From: Lentimonas sp002292345
GTDB taxonomy: Bacteria; Verrucomicrobiota; Verrucomicrobiia; Opitutales; Coraliomargaritaceae
Length of the DNA stretch: 23,461 nucleotides
Assembly (NCBI GenBank): GCA_964187655.1
Contig: CAXLMP010000063.1
Span: forward strand, 1 to 23,461
Direction of reading: 5' to 3'
Part shown: in pieces, positions 15,981-22,643 of the stretch
Layout: every line of letters begins with the position of its first letter
Position numbering within the stretch: position 1 is the first letter of the stretch
The notes under the pieces: model-generated
Databases searched by the model: none
The model's input: the letters and a program-made list of their open reading frames with translations, nothing else
Told to the model about the DNA's origin: nothing
Program-made: the position numbers and the translations under genes

Positions 15981-16610
15981 CTATTTCGCTTCGCTATACC
16001 ATACCTCAACCAACTTTTTGATCGCATCGGCAGACTCAGCGGCTTCGAAATTTAATGATGCGGAATTGATGCAGTAACGAAGTCCCGTAGGCTCTGGACC
16101 ATCAGAGAAGACGTGGCCTTGATGCGAACCGCAGACCGCGCAATGCACTTCGACGCGGGTCATGCCATAGCTCACGTCACGCGTTTCACCTATTGTGCGT
16201 TTATCAATTGGCGTAAAGAAGCTCGGCCAACCAGTGCCAGAATCAAACTTTGTGGTGCTACTGAAAAGCGGCGTATCACAGCCGACACAGCGATACAATC
16301 CAGTCTCCTTATTGTCGTTGTATGGATTGGCAAAGGGCCGCTCGGTGCCTTGTTTACGGGCGACCTCATACTGAATGTCTGTCAGGCGCTCCTGCCACTC
16401 GGCATCGCTGCGTAAGACCGGAAAGCGATCACCGCCTAGATCCACATGCGAAGGCAGCCCACAGGCGCTCGCACATTCGCTCACAGTTTCATCAATTGAT
16501 TCGGGAAGAGTATTTGGTTCGTCGGCCATGCTGAATTGAATTAAAAAGCCCCCCACAATCAAACTAAGCAGGGCAGTAATGGAGATAGTGGTGCGGGATA
16601 AGTGGTTCAT
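15981..16610 (-). CDS. msrB: Exported peptide-methionine (R)-S-oxide reductase MsrB
   Basis: The product is 209 residues. It reduces the R epimer of methionine sulfoxide in oxidised proteins. The MsrB core is complete: zinc cysteines in RCVGCD (C108, C111) and HCAVCGSHQGH (C157, C160), the substrate loop FDSGTGWPSF (122-131), and the catalytic Cys in RYCINSASLNF (C180). The N-terminus (MNHLSRTTISITALLSLIVGGF) is a signal peptide or membrane anchor. A ~60-residue region before the catalytic domain contains an extra C46-xxx-C50 pair. The enzyme is therefore predicted to repair envelope proteins rather than cytoplasmic ones. No msrA is adjacent. It lies on the same strand as dnaX, 58 bp after the end of the long dnaX frame, and could be read from it. 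Confidence 0.93.
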   Translation of the reverse strand: MNHLSRTTISITALLSLIVGGFLIQFSMADEPNTLPESIDETVSECASACGLPSHVDLGGDRFPVLRSDAEWQERLTDIQYEVARKQGTERPFANPYNDNKETGLYRCVGCDTPLFSSTTKFDSGTGWPSFFTPIDKRTIGETRDVSYGMTRVEVHCAVCGSHQGHVFSDGPEPTGLRYCINSASLNFEAAESADAIKKLVEVWYSEAK

Positions 16611-16668
16611 TTAAAAGATAAGATAACATTCATGCTGCATTTATTCCCGTGAAGTGCAAGTAGCTCTG

Positions 16669-18161
16669 CTAAAACAGCATATCGTCCTCATCCGGATAGC
16701 GAATCTCTGTGAGACTGCCGTTGAATTTAGCTGCCAAGGCTGCCATAATTTCAGCACCGATGCGCGATGCCGCGACCTCTTCGGTTATGAGTGACTCACC
16801 AGAGTGTACAACTGCTGGTGCTGCCTTTACTGTAGAAAAACTCCCAGCCGACTCTTGCGCCTGTAGATCTGCGGCAGCATCTATTGCTGCGTGCTCTGGA
16901 TCCACGTCTGGCAGCTCCACATCGAGCAATGCATCGACCACACTATCCGGCGCATCCAGTGCGACTTTTACTGGTGTATCAACAACCAGTGTCGCTTCGA
17001 CCTCGATCGCCTCAGGCGTTGACGGGACTAGGGCTTTTTTTTTTCGGGTAGCGTCGCCCCTGCGCCTGCCAATTGCTTGATCAAGCTGTCGATCGCACGC
17101 GAGCGGGACTCTTCGGCTGCTTTCAATAGCACCACCTCAAAATTTACTTTTTCTGACAGTCCGCGTTGCACCGATGCTTCACCACGATTCAAGGCATCGA
17201 GCATACGCATAATCGACTCGGTTGTCAGTGCGACGCCGAGTTGATCGCTGGAACCACCCTTCTGAATCGCGTCTAGAAGTGCTTCACGAACATACACTTC
17301 GAGATCCTGCAAAATGCGGAATAAATCGCGCCCTTCTTCAGCATAGAGATCGACCGCGGCAATGATCGCTGGATAATCAAGTGAACCGAGCGCTTTAGCG
17401 AGTTCGGCAATACGCTCGCCTGAAACCAAGCCATACACATCGAGCACGTCGCTATCGGCGATTTTACTGCCGCAGAATGAAATCATTTGATCGAGAATCG
17501 ACTGCGCATCACGCATGCCGCCATTGGCGAGACGGGCAATCGATGCAATGGCCTCAGCTTCGACTTCGATACCTTCAGCCTTTGAAATCTCGGTTAGCTT
17601 ATCAGCAATGACGTTGTCCGAAATGGGCCGAAATTCAAAACGCTGGCAACGCGAGACGATGGTCGGCAACACTTTATGCGCTTCGGTCGTCGCGAAGAAA
17701 AATTTAACGTGCCCAGGAGGTTCTTCGAGTGTCTTCAGCAGCGCATTAAACGCAGCAGTCGAGAGCATGTGTACTTCATCAATGATGTAGATTTTGTAGG
17801 TGCACTGCGTTGGCGCGTATTGACAGTCGTCGCGCAGTTCACGTACTTGATCGACGCTGTTGTTCGAAGCACCATCGATCTCGATCACATCCATGCAGGA
17901 ACCACCCATGATGGCTTGGCTGATCTCGGAATCGTTGTCAGGGGTAGCACTCGGTCCGCCTTCAGCATTAAGCGCTTTGGCAAACAAGCGCGCGGTGCTG
18001 GTTTTACCCGTGCCGCGCGGCCCGACAAACAGATAGGCATGTGCTATACGCTTAGTATCAATCGCATTGCGTAGGGTGCGCACGATATGATCCTGCCCCA
18101 CCAGTTCATCAAACTGTTTAGGGCGCCAGCGGCGTGCGATTACTTGATAACCTTTTTCCAT
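16669..18161 (-). CDS. dnaX: DNA polymerase III subunit tau/gamma (two products via frameshift)
   Basis: This is the clamp-loader ATPase. The zero frame from 18161 encodes 377 residues: RRWRPKQFDELVGQ (11-24), Walker A GPRGTGKTS (47-55), Walker B IIDEVH (126-131), sensor 1 FFATTE (155-160) and the SRC arginine-finger motif (170-172). It then stops with TAG at 17028-17030, just after ten A residues (complement of 17035-17044). From the A run, the -1 frame is open for another 121 codons to TAG at 16669-16671, giving a 497-residue tau-like form with an acidic, Ala-rich tail ending DEDDMLF. The slip site A AAA AAG lies in the correct phase for -1 slippage. The four zinc-module cysteines usual in DnaX after ALN are missing. 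ffs lies just upstream on the same strand. The alternative to frameshifting is a homopolymer error of one base in this sequence. Confidence 0.93.
17034..17044 (-). promoter_or_regulatory. Slippery A10-G tract in dnaX (candidate programmed frameshift site)
   Basis: On the minus strand the sequence reads CCC GAA AAA AAA AAG CCC TAG. The last seven bases before CCC are the heptamer A AAA AAG, which has the X XXY YYZ form and is the same heptamer used in E. coli dnaX. Slipping back by one gives AAA AAA followed by GCC CTA GTC and a 121-codon open frame. Adding one A during transcription would do the same. I did not work out a downstream stimulatory stem-loop. Confidence 0.7.
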
Positions 18162-18296
18162 CGAGGCTTTAAAAAAAGCTCTGATTTGAGGGAAGTTGCA
18201 AGGGGCTTTTTCAAGAACTTTGCTCTTTTCGAAAATCCAGTAAAGTGAGACTGAAGATAGCTCCGGATTCGAGCCAATTCATATCTGCAGACACAA

Positions 18297-18398
18297 AAGT
18301 GGCCAGGCACCCTACGGCACATGAGGATTAGGTGTTCGCTGCTTCCTTCCGGATCTGACGAGGTCAACCTGTCCAACATTGCATAGGACCCGGCCACC
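18297..18398 (-). ncRNA. ffs: Signal recognition particle 4.5S RNA
   Basis: Read on the minus strand, this holds the universally conserved SRP RNA hairpin: CAGATCCGGAAGGAAGCAGC, with the GGAA tetraloop and the AGCAGC side of the symmetric internal loop that binds Ffh. The flanks pair over most of their length to form a long rod: GTGGCCGGG at the 5' end with GCCTGGCCAC at the 3' end, followed by TTTT. The length of ~100 nt and the lack of an Alu domain make it the small bacterial type. The ends are estimated from the pairing. Its position just upstream of dnaX on the same strand is a common bacterial arrangement. Confidence 0.95.
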
Positions 18399-18528
18399 GA
18401 CAGAAGACATCCACTCTCCCCCTTCGATCAACACTAAAATGAACTATTTTTCAGCCAATTAAGGGAAAATCACGCCCCGACTCCTTTCAGGTTCGACCTT
18501 CGCGGCTGAATCTTCGATCTTCTGACAC

Positions 18529-19602
<1,074 letters not shown>

Positions 19603-19693
19603 GTCGAATCGGACAGAAAATTCGGTTGCGCCTGAGCGCGGAAGCCAACCTACTAGCCAAAGTTTTATCAAAACACGTAAACATCAAATAATT

Positions 19694-20167
19694 ATGTCAG
19701 AAAATCTCATTATCGAAACCACACAGGGCAGTATCGAATTCAAGCTGTTCGACGATATCGCACCTAAAACTTGCGAAAACTTCCGTACTCACGCCAAAAA
19801 CGGCTACTACAACGGCATCATTTTTCACCGTATTATCGAGGAGTTCATGATTCAAGGTGGCGACCCAACTGGCACTGGCCGGGGTGGCGAGTCGATCTGG
19901 GGCAAAAACTTTGAAGACGAGTGTGTCAGCTCACACTCCTTTGACCGCCCGGGTCTATTGGCGATGGCAAATGCAGGTCCAGGCACTAACGGCAGCCAGT
20001 TCTTCATTACTACCGTCGCAACTCCTTGGCTCAACATGCGCCACACTATTTTTGGTGAAGTCGTCAACGGCATGGATGTCGTTGATGCGCTCGAAGGCGT
20101 GAAAAAAGGCGCTGGCGACAGACCAGTCGAAGATCAAAAGATCATCAGCATCAAAACTGCTGAATAA
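19694..20167 (+). CDS. Cyclophilin-type peptidyl-prolyl cis-trans isomerase
   Basis: The product is 157 residues. It catalyses cis-trans isomerisation of Xaa-Pro bonds during protein folding. Active-site motifs are present: FHR (44-46, catalytic Arg46), MIQGGDPTGTGRGG (52-65), ANAGPGTNGSQFFIT (92-106), W112 and RHTIFG (116-121). There is no signal peptide, so a cytoplasmic PpiB-like enzyme is expected. The ATG at 19694 is chosen although the frame stays open far upstream, because the cyclophilin fold starts at LIIETTQGSIEFKLF and the upstream part overlaps the preceding gene in another frame. The sequence before the start is A+T-rich without a Shine-Dalgarno. Its stop overlaps the probable start region of the hydrolase that follows. 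Confidence 0.94.
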   Translation: MSENLIIETTQGSIEFKLFDDIAPKTCENFRTHAKNGYYNGIIFHRIIEEFMIQGGDPTGTGRGGESIWGKNFEDECVSSHSFDRPGLLAMANAGPGTNGSQFFITTVATPWLNMRHTIFGEVVNGMDVVDALEGVKKGAGDRPVEDQKIISIKTAE

Positions 20168-20987
20168 ACAGGCACAGATTCTTGCCCTGCATGGGTTTAC
20201 CGGATGTGGCGAGGACTTTGCGGAGTTCTCGCCACTTTGCGGTGCGGCCAACACATGGACCTGCCCGAACCTCCCTGGCCATGGCCCAGAGCCTTCGCTT
20301 GATTGCAGCCCCAAGGCTACGGTTGATCTGGTGCAGACACATGCGGCTACGCTGCAGGCGAAGGGATCAAACGACGTAGCAGCGACACTCCTGTCGCTTG
20401 ACCTAAAAAGCGACAAGAGTGTCGCTTCTACAACGCCCAAGATATTGCTCGGCTATTCGATGGGAGCACGTGCTGCGCTCCTTCATGCTATCTCCAATCC
20501 CAAGCACTGGGATGCCTTAATTCTAATCAGCCCGAACCCTGGCATCGAATCAGCAGCCGAACGCAGCGCCCGTGCCGCCAGCGATGCTGTTTTAGCCGAA
20601 CGAATCATACGCGTAGGCGTGCCCGCTTTCCTTGATTTTTGGCAACAAAGCCCGATCATTGGCAGCCAGCAAAACATACGCGCAGATTGGCGAGCGACCA
20701 TGCAGCAACATCGACTGCTACATACCGCCGCAGGGCTCGCGGCAAGCGTCGAGCAATTTGGCCAAGCAGCTTGCCCCGACCTCTGGCCGCAGCTCAGTGA
20801 ACTGCAGTGCCCGATCCTAATAATCAGCGGCGAGCACGACGTAAAGTACTGTACGATCGCCAAGCGTATGCAGCGTGCACTGCCACAGGCGCAGTGGATC
20901 AAAATACCAGATGCTGGCCACATGCCACACTTAGAAGCCCCCGAGGCTACGGCCGCCGCGATCCGCCGCTTCCTCGATCAGCTCTAG
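20160..20987 (+). CDS. MenH-like alpha/beta hydrolase, non-AUG start likely
   Basis: The product is ~275 residues, an alpha/beta-hydrolase resembling MenH (SHCHC synthase of menaquinone synthesis). Motifs, numbered from CTG 20160: oxyanion-side LHGFTG (9-14), LPGHG, nucleophile elbow GYSMG with S100, acid D227 in SGEHD, and H254 in DAGHMPH. The first AUG or GTG in frame (GTG at 20331) would remove the HGFTG motif, so translation must begin earlier. Candidates are CTG 20157, CTG 20160 or ATT 20175, all at the end of the cyclophilin gene, suggesting translational coupling. I chose CTG 20160. Between LPGHG and GYSMG the protein is ~20 residues longer than E. coli MenH, and this extra part is encoded by a palindromic element (20381-20426). 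No other men genes are visible, so MenH itself is not certain. Its stop lies 6 bp from the convergent lipoprotein stop. Confidence 0.8.
   Translation: MNKQAQILALHGFTGCGEDFAEFSPLCGAANTWTCPNLPGHGPEPSLDCSPKATVDLVQTHAATLQAKGSNDVAATLLSLDLKSDKSVASTTPKILLGYSMGARAALLHAISNPKHWDALILISPNPGIESAAERSARAASDAVLAERIIRVGVPAFLDFWQQSPIIGSQQNIRADWRATMQQHRLLHTAAGLAASVEQFGQAACPDLWPQLSELQCPILIISGEHDVKYCTIAKRMQRALPQAQWIKIPDAGHMPHLEAPEATAAAIRRFLDQL
20381..20426. repeat. Palindromic element inside the hydrolase gene
   Basis: The 19-bp arm agcgacactcctgtcgctt (20381-20399) and its inverted copy aagcgacaagagtgtcgct (20408-20426) match at 18 of 19 positions around an 8-nt loop. Each arm also contains a smaller palindrome-like unit (agcgacA...TGTCGCT). 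It is read in frame as residues ~74-89 of the hydrolase. It looks like a small interspersed palindromic repeat or MITE-like element rather than a terminator, as there is no T run and it lies mid-gene. Confidence 0.75.
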
Positions 20988-20993
20988 ACCCTG

Positions 20994-21569
20994 TTACTCG
21001 ATATTTGGCAAGTTCGGATCTTTCTCGATACGTTCTGGGAATTGTTGAATCGACCGACTTAACGATTGCACCACACGCGCCTCCGAATGCTGAATCGCAT
21101 CAAAAATATTGGGTAGCTCTGCACGCCAGAAAATTTCGTTGGTGGTCGAATCATAGATCTCCACAGTGAGCGAGACACGAACCGCAGTTGACGCACTGCC
21201 ATAGTTACGCCGATGCATCGTCGAAGTGGCACCATCGACAGAGTCAAACAGGCCAGCGTAAGTACTGATCTGCTTATGCCACTTTGCGACGACATAGAAA
21301 TCACCATTCGATTCAACCGACTCAAAACCTCGTGCACGCAGTTCTTGTGTCAGCACCTGCTCGGACAATGTGTTAAGCTCTGCCTCGTCAAAAACTCTAT
21401 AGGTCATGCCCGACACGTCAGTCCGATCGTAATTAAACGTATCGAGTGGCGAAAAATAAATCGATCGCACAAAGTCCCCTGAAGTACGCGTCGGCTTCAA
21501 CGCAGCGCACCCAGTCAAAAAAACGGCAGATAACAACACGATATTAAGCAGTGGATAGAACGATTTCAT
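20994..21569 (-). CDS. DUF4136-like outer-membrane lipoprotein
   Basis: The product is 191 residues from the ATG at 21569. The frame is open further upstream but overlaps the neighbouring lipoprotein gene. The ATG gives a standard lipoprotein signal (MKSFYPLLNIVLLSAVFLTGC) with lipobox LTGC and lipidated Cys21. The mature part fits the DUF4136 pattern: SPLDTFNYDRT, LSEQVLTQELRARGFESV, DFYVVAKWHK, then VSLTVEIYDSTTNEIFWRAELP and a terminal FPERI. Residue +2 after the Cys is Ala, so the outer membrane is expected. The function of the family is unknown. It is the second gene of a two-gene unit with a paralogue 10 bp upstream and has an extra segment (AGLFDSVDGATSTMHRRNYG) that the paralogue lacks. 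Confidence 0.82.
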   Translation of the reverse strand: MKSFYPLLNIVLLSAVFLTGCAALKPTRTSGDFVRSIYFSPLDTFNYDRTDVSGMTYRVFDEAELNTLSEQVLTQELRARGFESVESNGDFYVVAKWHKQISTYAGLFDSVDGATSTMHRRNYGSASTAVRVSLTVEIYDSTTNEIFWRAELPNIFDAIQHSEARVVQSLSRSIQQFPERIEKDPNLPNIE

Positions 21570-21579
21570 AAGGACAATG

Positions 21580-22095
21580 TTAGTCGGGAATTGGTAACTC
21601 GGAGACTTTTGGTGTGTGATAAGGGAAATTCTGAATTGCCAGTCGCAATGTCTGCGAAACGCGTGCATCAGACCACTGTAAGGCATTGAAAATGTAAGGC
21701 AATTCAGCGCGCCAGAACAAGGATTTATTGGCCGCATCATAAAGCTCCACGATTAGAGAAAAACGCACCGCTTCGGCTGCACTCAGGTTAATTTCCTTAC
21801 GCCACTTCGATACAATATAAAAATCGGCCTCCTGCCCTGCCGAAGCATAGCCACGCTGACTAAGTTCCTCGGTTAGCACATTCTCCGACAATTTCTTTAT
21901 GACCATTGCTTGGGTGCTTCTTAGACCAACCGTACCGGAAACCATCGTATGCTCATACCTAAAACTATCTAATGAAGACATGTCAGTTGGTTTAACAAAA
22001 CCACCAATAAGAGTGGTCGATTCAAAAGATGCGCAGCCTGACAGCAAAGCGACAAAGAAGAATGTAACCACACAGGGTCTAAAATAAAATCTCAC
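21580..22095 (-). CDS. DUF4136-like outer-membrane lipoprotein, paralogue of its neighbour
   Basis: The product is 171 residues from GTG at 22095. There is no in-frame ATG near the start. A TTG at 22122 would add nine residues, but GTG 22095 gives a compact lipoprotein signal (MRFYFRPCVVTFFFVALLSGC) with lipobox LSGC at Cys21, the same position as in the neighbouring paralogue. The mature part repeats the same layout: SSLDSFRYEHT, LSENVLTEELSQRGYASA, DFYIVSKWRKE, RFSLIVELYDA, FWRAELPYIFNAL and a terminal NFP. The two genes are 10 bp apart and clearly arose by tandem duplication followed by strong divergence. Function is unknown. They are probably expressed together. Confidence 0.78.
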   Translation of the reverse strand: MRFYFRPCVVTFFFVALLSGCASFESTTLIGGFVKPTDMSSLDSFRYEHTMVSGTVGLRSTQAMVIKKLSENVLTEELSQRGYASAGQEADFYIVSKWRKEINLSAAEAVRFSLIVELYDAANKSLFWRAELPYIFNALQWSDARVSQTLRLAIQNFPYHTPKVSELPIPD

Positions 22096-22167
22096 AGGCG
22101 TATTAAACCTGATTCGCTGCAAAATTCAAACCTTGTCCTACATTCAGCAATATAATCATATGCTTAC

Positions 22168-22254
22168 ATGCGTTTGACCCAACAAGAACGATATAGCTTA
22201 TCGGTGGTATCACTAATTCTAGTGCTAGCCTTGATCGGCTACATCATCTTTTAA
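22168..22254 (+). CDS. Possible 28-residue single-pass membrane microprotein
   Basis: This is a short open frame (ATG 22168, TAA 22252-22254) encoding a polar N-terminus (MRLTQQERYS) followed by one hydrophobic helix (VVSLILVLALIGYIIF). The composition is that expected of a real small membrane protein and not of random intergenic sequence. The MRLT-QER start followed by a transmembrane helix recalls, from memory, the N-terminus of some verrucomicrobial ComEA-like helix-hairpin-helix proteins, so it could also be a relic of such a gene. It lies 72 bp from the divergent lipoprotein gene. No ribosome-binding site is visible. Confidence 0.4.
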   Translation: MRLTQQERYSLSVVSLILVLALIGYIIF

Positions 22255-22461
22255 CTTAGCAGCGTGCCAGTATGCTTTTATTTGAGTAGAGACAGCGTAG
22301 CACCCTCTCAGCGTGCAGCGCCGCTGTACTCGCGGGCCCTGTTCAAGCTGGGAGGCGACTCCAGACACGCATGGGTGAGCACCGAAATGAATTCACCACG
22401 CAGCCGTACTCGGTTCTAATTCTAGGTTGACAAGGTAGCAGCCCTCCTTCTTTTCTGACGA
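22255..22461. other. Non-coding stretch upstream of the TPP riboswitch
   Basis: No convincing coding frame is visible on either strand. The part at 22292-22327 can form a nested hairpin: ACAGCG (22292-22297) with CGCTGT (22322-22327), and GCAC (22300-22303) with GTGC (22313-22316). CAGCGT occurs three times between 22260 and 22316. A perfect -35-like TTGACA lies at 22427-22432, but the only -10 candidate at normal spacing is the poor TTTTCT at 22451-22456. Transcription starting just before the riboswitch P1 stem (22462) would fit that position. Confidence 0.45.
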
Positions 22462-22568
22462 CCTTCCTTAGGGGTGACCTAGTCTGGGTCTGAGATGTTT
22501 CCTTGCAACTGCACAGAAATGATCCCTTCGAACCTGATCCGGTTGACACCGGCGTAGGAAAAGGAAGG
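22462..22568 (+). promoter_or_regulatory. TPP riboswitch (THI box)
   Basis: The conserved thiamine pyrophosphate aptamer is clear. P1 is formed by CCTTCCTT (22462-22469) and AAGGAAGG (22561-22568). Conserved core segments are GGGGTGAC (22471-22478), CTGAGATG (22490-22497) and CGAACCTGATCCGGTTGACA followed by CCGGCGTAGGAAA. When TPP is bound these elements normally switch off the downstream gene. Here that gene is a TonB-dependent receptor starting 75 bp later, so thiamine-responsive uptake is implied. No terminator with a T run follows, which suggests control of translation initiation. Confidence 0.96.
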
Positions 22569-22612
22569 GAGCGTACTTTATTGCACGATCCCACTTTTCG
22601 CCGCCAGAGGCC

Positions 22613-22641
22613 GGATCTCAAACAAACACTGATTGAGATCC
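22613..22641 (+). promoter_or_regulatory. Start-proximal hairpin, candidate riboswitch expression platform
   Basis: A perfect 9-bp inverted repeat, GGATCTCAA (22613-22621) and TTGAGATCC (22633-22641), with an 11-nt loop ends two bases before the receptor's ATG. The right arm contains the only Shine-Dalgarno-like bases (GAGA), so the stem would hide the initiation region. CGCCG at 22599-22603 is complementary to CGGCG at 22550-22554 in the aptamer and could link ligand binding to this stem. That linkage is a suggestion only. Confidence 0.5.
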
Positions 22642-22643
22642 AA

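Noticed and set aside
15967..15988. 7-bp inverted repeat (CGAAATA/TATTTCG) at the end of msrB as a terminator
   Set aside because: The stem is A+T-rich, overlaps the stop codon and is not followed by a T run on the msrB strand.
18140..18397. 85-codon minus-strand frame overlapping the region upstream of dnaX
   Set aside because: It lies over the SRP RNA gene and runs into dnaX; the conserved RNA explains the sequence.
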